Below are positions 45,535 through 55,583 of a stretch of DNA of 64,000 nucleotides, piece after piece. Under the pieces are notes generated by a model that was not told where the DNA came from, made no database searches, and was given only the letters and a program-made list of their open reading frames with translations. Numbering within the stretch: the stretch's first letter is position 1; each line of letters starts with the position of its first letter. This DNA is from Cytophagales bacterium (GTDB lineage Bacteria; Bacteroidota; Bacteroidia; Cytophagales; Cyclobacteriaceae): assembly GCA_020403045.1 (NCBI GenBank), contig JADBYK010000033.1, positions 1-64,000 of the forward strand. The letters run 5' to 3'. A program made the translations under genes and the position numbers.

Positions 45535-48500
45535 TCACCTTACTTCTACCCATTTTCTTTCTTCAAAATAAACTAAATACCCAGTCACCTTTTTCCAGCC
45601 CATCTGCTCCAACAGCATTATGTAGTCTTTAACCTGCGCTTCGTCTTTGGCAGAAGGCACACCGGTCTTATAATCTACTACCCATACTAGATCACCTCTC
45701 ATAGCCACTCTGTCCATCCTCCGTTCCGACCCGTCAGTTGTAAATAGTGAGGCCTCCATCTTGCAGGTAGATGCTAGATCAAAGCTTGGTTGAAGAACAG
45801 GAAGATCAACAACCCAATTGATCAATTCTTCTAAATCCCATTCTTCACGTTCATTGATGGTTTCATTCAACATCGCTTTTGTGATGACCTTAGACACATC
45901 TTGCTTCGTGCGTATTTGAGAAAGAAGGGCGTGAACGAAAATCCCATAATTAATCTTCTCTCTTTTCTGGGTTGGGCTAAAGAATTCCATGCCACTCGTT
46001 CTTACTTGCAAGCGATCTCGCCAAGTTGTAACTGAGTAGCTCTTCAGAGAAACTATGCCTTGAGCATTTTTTTGCCTTTTGCCGATACTACCTATCTCTC
46101 CAATTTCCAAAGACTTTTTCTCATTTGACCAACTCGATTTTAAGAATTTATTCCCATCAATAGCCCAGTACACAAGTTGGCCAACATGAGACAACTTTTG
46201 TTCCTTTTTTGGATCATTTTCTACTTCCGGAGCAAATGCGATCAGCCCTAATTCTGCTCGGGTAAAAGCTACATACAAGAGATTTAGGTTATCCAAAAAT
46301 ACTCTTTTTGTTTCTTCCTGATAGGCTTCTTTAAAAACAGTATCTTCCAACTTGCTAACATACTTAATAGGAATAAATCCGGCATCTTTAAATAGTGGAT
46401 GATCAGATTGACACCATAACAGAACATCTTTATTCTTGTGACCCAGTTCCCAATCTAAAAATGGAATAATCACGTACTTAAATTGAAGGCCCTTTGCTTT
46501 GTGAATGGTGATAATTTGTGCGGCATTCACTCCGCCTGCCACTTGAATTGATTTTTTTTGGCGATTCAACTCCCACCAGTCTAAAAACGAACTCACATCG
46601 TTCTTTTCTCTTTGCGAAAAATCCTGAATAATATCCTGGAATGACTGCAAATAGACTACCTCGTTGGTCACCGTCCCTAAATTGAAAATATGAATCAAAT
46701 TCTCCACCATCTCAAACAAAGGCAGAGCCAAAAGCTTTTCTCGTTGTTGCAAGAAGGATGGGGGAATCCATTTCTCAAACAATTTCGTTCTTGAATCTGA
46801 AAATAATTCGTTTAACGAACTGAAAGCGTGGGTTGGCCATAGTTTTTGGTATTCGTAGGCCAGGTGAGCACGGGCGATCTGATGGTCTATATTATTGATG
46901 ACGCGCAGCGCATTAAGCAACACTAAAACACAAGACGCGCGATCTACCATCAACGATTCGTTGGACACTACGTCATACTTGTAATCTTCTTTTGCGTCTG
47001 GCGAGGTTCTGTACTCCATGAACCGATTGGCAATCAACTTTCCTTCCCGATTGTCACGAACCAAAAAAGCAATATCCTTGATCGCAACCCCTTTGGCTTG
47101 CAATTCTTCGACAAGCAACGGAAGCCTCCTCGAAGCGATTTCATCAAATGAAACGTCATCTTCAGATTCTAAAAACTGAATGTTTACATAACCTTTGTCA
47201 GGATCAACGAACGCTTTCTGTTGTACCTGTTTATAAGCTTCCTGAGGAAATGAACTCTCTGAGTGAGTAGCTATTAATTGAGAAGCGGTTTCAAAAAGAG
47301 CATTGTTGAACGAGACAATATTGCCATTGCTGCGATAGTTGGTATCTAAGTTTTCTGTAGTCGTAAGCGCTTGGCTGATATCTTGCTCTAATTGATTTTG
47401 CAAAATGGAAAGATCCCCTCCACGCCAGCGATAGATAGATTGTTTGATATCTCCTACGATCAGACTTGAATAGTTCTGAGCAATGCCGTTCTGAATTAAG
47501 GGAAGTAAATTTTTCCATTGCAGGCCTGACGTATCCTGAAATTCATCTAACAAAAAATGTCGATAGAATGAACCGACCTTCTCGTAAATGAACGAAGTAT
47601 CTTGTTCTTGCATCAGCTTATTCAAAAACTGGGGAGCATCAGAAAGCAACATGAGATTTTCGTCACTGAGGTACTTTCGCTGAGTACGCAGAATATCAGA
47701 AAGCAATCCAAATGAATACAAGTTCGGGAGGACTTGCCCGATGGACAGATAGGCTTCCCTGTTTTGTTGCATAAAATCAACCAACTTAGCGAGGCCAGGC
47801 TGCCACTTAGATTGCGCCAGTGATTGTACCAACGCAAAATTTTTTGACGACTTGTGCGCCCACTTTTCAGGATCGCCAATGACATCCGCAACTGTATTGG
47901 AAGGAAGAACTACTTCTTTGGACAGCTTTCTAATATACGAATACAGTCCTTTAGATTTGCCAGTGAAGTCATCGGAGACTAATTGATTCCTTTCAAACTC
48001 CGCCATTAACTCTTTCGCTGTCTCGCTAACGGTTCGCTCTATAGAATACTTACTTTCATTCAGCCTTTTTCGAAACGTCTTGAAAAATGCTTTGTCATCC
48101 GTTACCTGTAGAACACCTTCCTCAATTCGCTTAAATTCCTCCTTCTCGATTAATTTAGCAAAATTGAGCAGCGCTTTTCGCACGTCCCAGTCTTTTCCAT
48201 CGACCAGTTTATCCATCGAGAAATCAATAACCCAGCCACGCAATTCAACATTGTCGCTTAACTGTGCCATAAGCAATGCGATCACTTCTTCCTGCACAGC
48301 AGCATTGTCTACCTCCAACCGAAAATTGCCTAGCAATCCGGTTTCGCGCGTAAATGAACGGATGATTCGCTGAAAAAAGGCATCGATGGTACTAACTGAA
48401 AATTCAGCATAATGATGCAAAAGAAAATCAAGTGTCTCTTTGCTTTTCTTCCGCAAATCGACTGGTGTTAACAAAACACCCTCTTTCCGCTGCTCGTCAA

Positions 48501-48723
48501 TGATTTCGGTCGCCAAATCTTGACTTTCTCCATTAGCAAAAGCACTTAAATACTGAAGAATCCGATCCTTCATCTCTTGAGTACTCTTATTGGTAAATGT
48601 CATCGCCAGAATGTAGCGAAAGTAGTCAGGACGCCTTAGTGCTAATCGGATATACTCGCGCGCCAAAACGCGGGTCTTGCCAGACCCTGCAGAGGAACGA
48701 TAGATATGAAAGGGTTTTTCCAA
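45535..48723 (-). CDS. addA: AddA-like UvrD helicase-nuclease
   Basis: A 1062-residue SF1A helicase with a C-terminal nuclease. Walker A SSAGSGKT is only nine residues from the start. Motif II is DEFQDTS, motif III YRWRGGD, and further helicase motifs are HKAKGLQFKYVIIP and LLYVAFTRAE. The nuclease domain near the C-terminus has WVVDYKTG. The start is TTG at 48723: upstream in this frame no ATG precedes the next stop. With addB immediately downstream it forms the local recombinational repair pair. The region to the patatin gene (48724-48847) is the shared divergent promoter space. Confidence 0.88.
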   Translation of the reverse strand: MEKPFHIYRSSAGSGKTRVLAREYIRLALRRPDYFRYILAMTFTNKSTQEMKDRILQYLSAFANGESQDLATEIIDEQRKEGVLLTPVDLRKKSKETLDFLLHHYAEFSVSTIDAFFQRIIRSFTRETGLLGNFRLEVDNAAVQEEVIALLMAQLSDNVELRGWVIDFSMDKLVDGKDWDVRKALLNFAKLIEKEEFKRIEEGVLQVTDDKAFFKTFRKRLNESKYSIERTVSETAKELMAEFERNQLVSDDFTGKSKGLYSYIRKLSKEVVLPSNTVADVIGDPEKWAHKSSKNFALVQSLAQSKWQPGLAKLVDFMQQNREAYLSIGQVLPNLYSFGLLSDILRTQRKYLSDENLMLLSDAPQFLNKLMQEQDTSFIYEKVGSFYRHFLLDEFQDTSGLQWKNLLPLIQNGIAQNYSSLIVGDIKQSIYRWRGGDLSILQNQLEQDISQALTTTENLDTNYRSNGNIVSFNNALFETASQLIATHSESSFPQEAYKQVQQKAFVDPDKGYVNIQFLESEDDVSFDEIASRRLPLLVEELQAKGVAIKDIAFLVRDNREGKLIANRFMEYRTSPDAKEDYKYDVVSNESLMVDRASCVLVLLNALRVINNIDHQIARAHLAYEYQKLWPTHAFSSLNELFSDSRTKLFEKWIPPSFLQQREKLLALPLFEMVENLIHIFNLGTVTNEVVYLQSFQDIIQDFSQREKNDVSSFLDWWELNRQKKSIQVAGGVNAAQIITIHKAKGLQFKYVIIPFLDWELGHKNKDVLLWCQSDHPLFKDAGFIPIKYVSKLEDTVFKEAYQEETKRVFLDNLNLLYVAFTRAELGLIAFAPEVENDPKKEQKLSHVGQLVYWAIDGNKFLKSSWSNEKKSLEIGEIGSIGKRQKNAQGIVSLKSYSVTTWRDRLQVRTSGMEFFSPTQKREKINYGIFVHALLSQIRTKQDVSKVITKAMLNETINEREEWDLEELINWVVDLPVLQPSFDLASTCKMEASLFTTDGSERRMDRVAMRGDLVWVVDYKTGVPSAKDEAQVKDYIMLLEQMGWKKVTGYLVYFEERKWVEVR

Positions 48724-48847
48724 AGGGCGACTTAAACCAACTAGTTACGATTTTTTTACGGGTTAAGAAATGCTATCTACAACTTTCAAAACACCAAAAC
48801 AATTGTTGAACCAGAGGATAATTTTCTTACATTCGGCAAGTCTATCT

Positions 48848-51130
48848 ATGCGAAAACTATACTTTTTCTGGCCCAAGCTTATCTATTCGTTTCCCGTGCA
48901 GCTTTTGTTTAACAATTTCAGAAGAAACATTGTGCTGATGGTTTGCTGGGTGGTGCTTTTTGCCATGATGACGGGAAATTTTGGTAAATACCTTGGCATT
49001 CCCTATTTGTTCCTCGATCCAGAATATCTCAATCAAGTAAACTTCATGAGCTTTTTCTGGATGGGTCTTCTCTCGGCTGGGTTTGCGATGGCTTTCCACA
49101 TTACTTGCTATATCTCCGATGGTCATCGATTCTCTTTTATTGGCACGCTCCCAAGCCCCTTCCGGAAGTTTGTAATCAACAACAGTGTTATCCCAATTAT
49201 TTTTTTGGTCGTCTATATATATCAAGTGATTGTGTTTCAAATACACAATGAGCACTGTTCCACAGGGCAACTCATTTCTAGAATTAGTGGGTTTTTGGTA
49301 GGATACGTCTTTATGACATTTCTTTTCTCGCTCTACTTCAGGTTTACCAACAAAGATATCTTCAAGTACATGGTTTGCCGAATTGATGAGAAAATCAAAG
49401 ATAAAGTAAAAGTAACTCGGGCGAGTGCGATGAAAAAACTTGACATCGCCCGCAAAAAGCAAGTTCGGGTTGACCGGTATATTAGCAGTAACCTGACTAT
49501 CAAGCCTGTTGAAGATATAAAATTTTTTGACCGTTCTACTGTCCTACAAGTATTTGATCAAAATCATTTCAATCTCGTCATCATCGAGCTCTTAATTTTT
49601 TTCATGGTTACACTCCTTGGGATTTTTAAAGATTACCCAGCCTTTCAGTTACCCGCGGCAGCGAGCTTTATGACGTTCTTAACGATTTTTGTTATGCTGT
49701 TCGGTGCATTCTCCTACTGGTTTGGAGGTTGGTCGTCCACAGTTGGTTTGGTCGTTTTTCTTGCAATTAATTTTTTGGTGGGCGAGGATTTTTTTTCAAA
49801 AAAATATCAGGCTTTTGGGATGGACTACAACGTGATGACAGCGCCTTATAATTCGGCAGTCATTCAGCAGCAGATAGATAGCGCATCTATCGAACAAGAT
49901 CGAGCAGCTACTTTGGTTCAATTAGAAAACTGGAAGAATAAGTTCATTGGGCAAGGCAAACCAAAGTTGGTGTTACTTTGCGCAAGTGGGGGTGGAAAAA
50001 GGGCGGCACTATGGACGCTCAACGCCTTACAACAGGCCGATAGCTTGACAAAAGGTAAGTTGATGGAAAACAGTGTGCTCATTACTGGCGCATCGGGTGG
50101 CCTGATTGGGGCTAGCTATTTCCGAGAACTCGTATTGCGAACTAAGCTCGGAGAATCTATTAAACCCTATGCTACTGTTCACCGCCAGCGTATATCGACA
50201 GATAATTTGAATCCACTCATTTTTAGCCTGCTTGCCAACGACCTATTTGTTGGTTTTACAAAGTTCAACTATGCAGAACAATCTTATAAACGAGATCGTG
50301 CCTACACCTTTGAAGATCAACTTAATCAAATTACTGAAGGTCTAATGGATCGACCTATTGTATCATACAATCAATACGAAACGGCAGGTATTATCCCACT
50401 TCTATTATTAACTCCAACTGTCATTAACGATGGGCGTAAAATTTACATCGCTTCCCGTCCCGTTGGATTTATGAATGCTGAGCTTGAAAATTTCAGCGAC
50501 TACAACACGGAAAAAGTAAGTGGCGTTGATTTTCATCGATTTTTTAAAGATCAAGGCGCTGAGAATCTGCGTTTCCTATCTGCGTTGCGTATGAGCGCCA
50601 CTTTTCCATATATCACACCAAATACTACCCTTCCTACCGACCCGCCAATTCAAATGATGGACGCTGGCATCTCTGATAACTTTGGCTTGTCCGATGCAGT
50701 GAGGTTTGTGTATGCATTTAGGGAATGGATAGATGAAAATACCTCGGGCGTAATTTTTGTTTCTATCCGCGACTCACCCAAACTTCATACCATTGCAGAA
50801 AAGAAAGGACAAACCATCCTGGATGCACTAACTCAGCCGATTAGCTCTGTGTACAATAACTTTGAGAATTTTCAAGATATCACGAGTGACCTTCTCATCG
50901 GCCAGGCTCATTCCTGGTTAAAGGCACCTATTGATCGCGTGGACATTCAGTATCAAGCTGAAAGCTATGTAGACCTACTACAAGGAATGGATAGCATCCG
51001 TCAAAATAACGCGCGAGCTTCACTAAGCTGGAGGCTGACTACCCGGGAAAAAGAGGGCATCGTTTCCAACATCAATTCCGAAAAGAATAAAATGGAATTG
51101 AAAAAACTCAAATTGCTATTGGGCAACTGA
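48848..51130 (+). CDS. Patatin-like phospholipase with membrane N-terminus
   Basis: 760 residues from the ATG at 48848 (MRKLYFFWPK...); an ATG at 48770 would add 26 residues with no clear similarity. The first 350 residues contain about seven hydrophobic segments (VLMVCWVVLFAMMTG, FFWMGLLSAGFAMAFHITCY, VIPIIFLVVYIYQV and others) plus a basic loop. The patatin domain follows with the oxyanion GGGKRAALW near residue 408, nucleophile GASGGLIGAS near residue 442 and the catalytic aspartate in MDAGISDNFG near residue 610. It is probably an inner-membrane-anchored acyl hydrolase. The last 15 bases overlap the convergent glycosyltransferase gene. Confidence 0.85.
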   Translation: MRKLYFFWPKLIYSFPVQLLFNNFRRNIVLMVCWVVLFAMMTGNFGKYLGIPYLFLDPEYLNQVNFMSFFWMGLLSAGFAMAFHITCYISDGHRFSFIGTLPSPFRKFVINNSVIPIIFLVVYIYQVIVFQIHNEHCSTGQLISRISGFLVGYVFMTFLFSLYFRFTNKDIFKYMVCRIDEKIKDKVKVTRASAMKKLDIARKKQVRVDRYISSNLTIKPVEDIKFFDRSTVLQVFDQNHFNLVIIELLIFFMVTLLGIFKDYPAFQLPAAASFMTFLTIFVMLFGAFSYWFGGWSSTVGLVVFLAINFLVGEDFFSKKYQAFGMDYNVMTAPYNSAVIQQQIDSASIEQDRAATLVQLENWKNKFIGQGKPKLVLLCASGGGKRAALWTLNALQQADSLTKGKLMENSVLITGASGGLIGASYFRELVLRTKLGESIKPYATVHRQRISTDNLNPLIFSLLANDLFVGFTKFNYAEQSYKRDRAYTFEDQLNQITEGLMDRPIVSYNQYETAGIIPLLLLTPTVINDGRKIYIASRPVGFMNAELENFSDYNTEKVSGVDFHRFFKDQGAENLRFLSALRMSATFPYITPNTTLPTDPPIQMMDAGISDNFGLSDAVRFVYAFREWIDENTSGVIFVSIRDSPKLHTIAEKKGQTILDALTQPISSVYNNFENFQDITSDLLIGQAHSWLKAPIDRVDIQYQAESYVDLLQGMDSIRQNNARASLSWRLTTREKEGIVSNINSEKNKMELKKLKLLLGN

Positions 51131-52117
51131 GCTTGTGCTAGCCACCGAATCGATGGCAATTGTTTGCGCGCACTTAAAATGACCTTTCGGGCAGTCTTTA
51201 AATCCATGTAACCCGCAAGGACGACAATCCAATTTTTCTTTTGTTTCAATAACTGTAGAATTGCTCGACAAAGGACCAAAACCAAATGAAGGAACGGTAG
51301 AACAATAGATCACCGTGACGGGCGCATTCATAGCCGAAGCAATGTGCATGGGCGCTGAGTCATTCACAAAATTCATCTTTGCATTCTTCATCAATGCTGC
51401 CGACTGTAAGAAGCTTAGCTTACCCGCCAAATTGATTACCGATGAAACCCCAGAAGCTAGTCGAATCGATTCGCAAACGATGTGATCGCTGGAAGCACCC
51501 AAAAGGAAAATCGACCTCACTGGTTTATGATTACGTTGAATGAGTTCGATCCATTTCTCTGCCGGCCACTGCTTTGTAAACCAAACTGAAGTGGGGGCAA
51601 TACAGTAGTAGGACGATGTTTGATACACCTTTACGGCATCATAGTCACCACTAGAAGGATAGAGACGAGGCATCGCAGCCTTACTATCTGTTAATTTTTC
51701 TATCAACTTTTGGTTACGTTCTATTTCGTGGGTTTGACCAACTTGATGCTTTACCATAGAAGTAAAAAAAACAGAGAGCGGGTTTTTGTCAAATCCAATT
51801 TTTGTTTTGGCCCCTGAAAAGAGTGTGATTATGCCAGTTGTGGCAAATCGTTGAACATTGAGCAGCACTTCATATTTTGTTCTTCGTATTTTCCGGATCA
51901 CCAAAAAAAGATTGCGATACTTGTTCTGCTTATCAAAAACAATTACTTCTCGAATAAATGGATGATTAACCAACAATGATTCATTCCCTTTCCTAAGCAG
52001 AAAATCAATAGTTGCATCGGGGTAGAATTGGTGAATTTTCTCTACTATGGCTGTTGCCAAGATCACATCACCGATAAAAGCGGTTTGAATAACTAAAAAA
52101 GACTTCGGCCGATCCAC
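51116..52117 (-). CDS. Glycosyltransferase family 9 (heptosyltransferase-like)
   Basis: 333 residues with a GTG start at 52117, one base inside the stop of ppa. The N-terminal Rossmann start FLVIQTAFIGDVILATAIVEKI and the later NFVNDSAPMHIASAMNAPVTVIY (GT9 sugar-nucleotide-binding signature) match ADP-heptose:LPS heptosyltransferases. It may act in LPS core synthesis at the inner face of the inner membrane, though some GT9 members use other donors. Co-directional with ppa, convergent and slightly overlapping with the patatin gene. Confidence 0.87.
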   Translation of the reverse strand: MDRPKSFLVIQTAFIGDVILATAIVEKIHQFYPDATIDFLLRKGNESLLVNHPFIREVIVFDKQNKYRNLFLVIRKIRRTKYEVLLNVQRFATTGIITLFSGAKTKIGFDKNPLSVFFTSMVKHQVGQTHEIERNQKLIEKLTDSKAAMPRLYPSSGDYDAVKVYQTSSYYCIAPTSVWFTKQWPAEKWIELIQRNHKPVRSIFLLGASSDHIVCESIRLASGVSSVINLAGKLSFLQSAALMKNAKMNFVNDSAPMHIASAMNAPVTVIYCSTVPSFGFGPLSSNSTVIETKEKLDCRPCGLHGFKDCPKGHFKCAQTIAIDSVASTSSVAQ

Positions 52118-52653
52118 TACTTTTTGTATTCAGATTGATAGTAGGTGATGGCTTTAGAGATAATCTCAAGTGCTATGGCCTTACCTTGAAATTCAGGGAC
52201 AGTAACAACTTTGTTTTCAAGTTTCTTGTAGCTTTCGAAAAACTCTTTCAGCTCCAACTTAAAATGTGCCGCCAATTCACTAATATCCTTCAGGTGTCGG
52301 GTGTTGGCATCGTTCTCTGCCACGGCTAGAATCTTATCATCGGCCAAGCCCTGATCAATCATTCGCATCACCCCCACCACCCGTGCAGGAACCAAACACA
52401 AGGGCTGAATCGGTTCGCGGCAAAGTATCATGATGTCCAACGGATCCAAATCATCGCCCAATGTTTGAGGTATGAATCCATAATTAGCGGGATAGTAGAC
52501 AGCTGAATAGAGAATTCGATCAAGTTTCAGTAAGCCAGTTTCCTTATCTACTTCGTATTTTGTCCTCATCCCGGTCGATATCTCAATAATCCCATTGACA
52601 AATTCAGGAGGGTTTAATCCAATCGGTGCTTCATGCCAGGGGTGCTTAATCAT
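52117..52653 (-). CDS. ppa: Inorganic pyrophosphatase (family I)
   Basis: Cytoplasmic pyrophosphatase hydrolysing PPi to phosphate and driving biosynthesis. ATG at 52653 gives 178 residues, the normal length. The longer frame adds 22 hydrophobic residues that do not match the family. The signature GDDLDPLDIMIL (metal aspartates) is near residue 63 and YPANYGFIP near residue 50. It overlaps the GT9 gene by one base (TAGTG), so translation is probably coupled. Confidence 0.95.
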   Translation of the reverse strand: MIKHPWHEAPIGLNPPEFVNGIIEISTGMRTKYEVDKETGLLKLDRILYSAVYYPANYGFIPQTLGDDLDPLDIMILCREPIQPLCLVPARVVGVMRMIDQGLADDKILAVAENDANTRHLKDISELAAHFKLELKEFFESYKKLENKVVTVPEFQGKAIALEIISKAITYYQSEYKK

Positions 52654-52747
52654 ACTTCGGTTTTTGAAGCAAGGTAGGAATAAAAAAAATGTTGACTGAC
52701 AACTGGTGTCAGCCAACATCTTCCATGTTTACTGTATCGTCTACGCT

Positions 52748-54133
52748 TTATTTTTTATCGTCCTTCTTATCATCCTTTTTCATGGCCTGAACGATTTTGT
52801 CACCATCCTTCAACCGTTTGGAAACAACCAGAAACGGACCCGTAACCACTTCCACGCTATCGGCAAGACCGGAGATGATTTCGATGTTGTCATAGTCGCT
52901 AATGCCTGTCTTCACTTCAACCATTTTTGCCACCCCTTTATCATTGACAAACACCACTACTTTATCTTCTTTCTTCTCGGCCTTTGCTTTATTGTCTGAC
53001 ACCTGAGGTTTTTCATCATCATCGCCTTTTGGTGGACCGCCTTCTGCTTTCTTGTCTTTTTCGGTGTTGCGGGTAGTCACGGCCGTCAACGGCACAGACA
53101 ACACGTTATCTTTTTTGGTAGTAATAATTTCCACACTGGCAGTCATCCCCGGGCGGAACGGAAAACGATTTCCCTGTTTGATTAAATCTTCATAAGAAGA
53201 ACGAAGGATCAATATCCGAACTTCAAACTCTGTAATCGCATCGGCCGAAGTTTTATCGCGAGCTGTATTAGCAATATTGGTTACAATTCCCTTAAACTGT
53301 TTCTCCGTGCTGGCATAAGAGTCTACATCGATCAAAACGGTATCATTCAAATGAACCCGAACGATATCATTTTCATTCACATTTACACGGACTTCCATTT
53401 TGTTCAAATCAGCAATACGAAGCATCTCAGTTCCTGTCATCTGCGCTGTTCCAACAACTCGTTCTCCTTTCTTAACATTAAGCTTTGATACAATCCCTTT
53501 CATAGGAGCATACACAGTTGTCCTTCTTACGTTCTCAGCCGATTCTCTAACTGTAGCGTTCGAACTGTTCACCACATATTTAGCTGCTTCCAGTCCTTGT
53601 GTTGCCGACCTTAAATCATTTTGAGCCACCTTATAATTCTGTTGCGCAAGCTGCCAATCTGCTTCTGAAATTACTTTTTCGTTCCAGAGCTTTTCTTGCC
53701 TTTTATAATCTTGCTCAGAGCGCATGAAAGTTGCCTCCGCCCTCGACAACGAAGCTCTCGAAGATTCCAGATTTGCTTTTTGCTGACTGAGCAAAGCCTC
53801 CGACCTTTCTAACTGACTGAGCCATACATCAGGCCTAATTTTTACCAACACTTTTCCGGTTGAAACAGAATCTCCGTCTTGAACATTCAACTCTATAATC
53901 TCACCAGAAACTTCAGGTGCCAATTTCACTTCGATCACGGGTTGAACGGTGCCCGAAGCGCTTACTTTTTCAGTAATGGATGCCTTCTTCGACTTTGTGA
54001 ACTCCACTTCCAAATCGCGCGATTTACCGATCCAGCCCTGAGATTTGCCGATTATTAAAAAGATGATGAGGAAAACAACGATTCCAATTCCCCAGTAAAG
54101 AAGCTTGTTAGATTTTTTCTTTTGCTTTGCCAT
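52748..54133 (-). CDS. MacA/HlyD-type periplasmic adaptor
   Basis: A 461-residue adaptor with a membrane helix near the start (LYWGIGIVVFLIIFLIIGKSQGW, residues 12-34), i.e. anchored rather than lipidated. Lipoyl half VQDGDSVSTGKVLVKIRPDVW, a long coiled-coil hairpin (SQLERSEALLSQQKANLESSRASLSRAEATFMRSEQDYKRQ) and YAPMKGIVSKLNVKKGERV are in order. A charged, Lys/Asp/Glu-rich insertion and the tail KKDDKKDDKK are unusual. The MacA resemblance suggests an ABC partner (MacB), but no permease or ATPase gene lies adjacent, so the pump must be encoded elsewhere. Confidence 0.87.
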   Translation of the reverse strand: MAKQKKKSNKLLYWGIGIVVFLIIFLIIGKSQGWIGKSRDLEVEFTKSKKASITEKVSASGTVQPVIEVKLAPEVSGEIIELNVQDGDSVSTGKVLVKIRPDVWLSQLERSEALLSQQKANLESSRASLSRAEATFMRSEQDYKRQEKLWNEKVISEADWQLAQQNYKVAQNDLRSATQGLEAAKYVVNSSNATVRESAENVRRTTVYAPMKGIVSKLNVKKGERVVGTAQMTGTEMLRIADLNKMEVRVNVNENDIVRVHLNDTVLIDVDSYASTEKQFKGIVTNIANTARDKTSADAITEFEVRILILRSSYEDLIKQGNRFPFRPGMTASVEIITTKKDNVLSVPLTAVTTRNTEKDKKAEGGPPKGDDDEKPQVSDNKAKAEKKEDKVVVFVNDKGVAKMVEVKTGISDYDNIEIISGLADSVEVVTGPFLVVSKRLKDGDKIVQAMKKDDKKDDKK

Positions 54134-54145
54134 TCGTAAAAAGTA

Positions 54146-55582
54146 TTAATAGTCTATTGGTTTACCTTGATAAAAGTCGAGCACTTTCTTTTTGAAGATC
54201 AGATCATACTTGGCTCTCACCTGATCGGATTTAGCCTGAAATAAATTATTTTCCGAGACTTGATAATCGACATAGTTAGACGCTCCGGCATCATAGCGTT
54301 GTTTCGTCATACGAAAGGCCTCCTCACGAGCCTTTACAGCTTTGGCAGAAGAGGCATAGGTTTTAGCTGCAGCGGTTGCATCATTATGTGCTGTTTCAAT
54401 GGCTTGGCGAAGTCTGTTTTCTACATCGGTTAAGTTGATGAATGCTTGCTCTTTGGTAACCTTATTTCTTAATACGTTTGCCCTCGCATTGAACGCGTTA
54501 AAGACTGGAATGGTTAGCCCAATTGACACCGATTGTGCAATGTTATCTGAAATCTGATTGCTAAAAGGTTTTTCTACTACCTCACCACCGATAGTCGTTG
54601 GGCGAAAGGACCTCACAACTTGCGTCTGATCATTGCCTAAATATCCAATAACTGGGCTTGGATCAACTACTCCATTTTGAAAGAGCTTGGCAGCACTGGA
54701 ATAGTTCGTAAATGCGGAGGCATTTAGATTCAGACGAGGGTAGAGACTTCCTCTGGCTGCCTTCAGCGCAAAGTTAGCGCTCTCTGTACGAAAAACGGCC
54801 GCCTTGATTTCGGGAAGGTTCTGCTTGGCGATGTCATAAATTTGCTCTGTGGTTTGATCTAGCGACAGATCCTCAACACTTAGTTCGGGTATTTCAACCT
54901 CCATTTGAGTTGATGCAGGCAATTGCAAGGACTGTTTTAGTTGGAGAAGGGATAAGTTATAGTTATTCTCCCGTTGAATAAGGTTGAGTTCGTTGGTAGC
55001 ATTTTGCGCCTCCAAATCAAGTACATTTCCCAAGGGAACAGAACCAGCTTGTTCTAATTTTTTTGTCCGTTCTAACTGCTGTTGGGTTGTTTTCAATTGA
55101 AACTGTGCGTTTTGAAGAAGTTCTTGATTGAAGATAACTGACGTGTAAAAAGTGATTACAGAAAGAATCACATCATTCTTTGCTTTCGTAAGGTCGTTCT
55201 CAGCTGCTGCCTTGTCGTTTACACTTTGCTTAATGGTATTCATCACTCGGAACGCATTGAAGAGCAGTAAGCTTGCATTGGCATTGGCGTTGGCATTATT
55301 TATTTGCTGATCAATAAACAAGTTAGTGGTCGGGTCAATAGAACGCCCAAAATTGGCACCCCCTGATCCTGACACGTTAAGAGAGGGCAACATCGTGTAC
55401 CTTGACTGATCTAACGTGATATCTGCCCCTTTTAGACCAAGCGCACTTCTCTTCACTGTTAAGTTATTTTGTAGTGCAATCTCAACGCATTCTTTCAATG
55501 TGTAAACCTTTTTGCCGTTTTGGGCAAAAGAAAGACAAAACAGGAAAACGAAAACAAGTGTTGCTGTAAACTTCTTACTCAT
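54146..55582 (-). CDS. TolC-family outer-membrane channel
   Basis: A 478-residue channel protein with a signal peptide (VFLFCLSFAQ). The first repeat begins TLKECVEIALQNNLTVKRSALGLKGADITL. The second ends KQRYDAGASNYVDYQVSENNLFQAKSDQVRAKYDLIFKKKVL, the usual repeat helices. It is between sdaAB and the MacA-like adaptor, 12 bp from the latter, so the pair forms a two-gene efflux unit. The stop of sdaAB precedes it by one base. Confidence 0.92.
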   Translation of the reverse strand: MSKKFTATLVFVFLFCLSFAQNGKKVYTLKECVEIALQNNLTVKRSALGLKGADITLDQSRYTMLPSLNVSGSGGANFGRSIDPTTNLFIDQQINNANANANASLLLFNAFRVMNTIKQSVNDKAAAENDLTKAKNDVILSVITFYTSVIFNQELLQNAQFQLKTTQQQLERTKKLEQAGSVPLGNVLDLEAQNATNELNLIQRENNYNLSLLQLKQSLQLPASTQMEVEIPELSVEDLSLDQTTEQIYDIAKQNLPEIKAAVFRTESANFALKAARGSLYPRLNLNASAFTNYSSAAKLFQNGVVDPSPVIGYLGNDQTQVVRSFRPTTIGGEVVEKPFSNQISDNIAQSVSIGLTIPVFNAFNARANVLRNKVTKEQAFINLTDVENRLRQAIETAHNDATAAAKTYASSAKAVKAREEAFRMTKQRYDAGASNYVDYQVSENNLFQAKSDQVRAKYDLIFKKKVLDFYQGKPIDY

Positions 55583-55583
55583 A

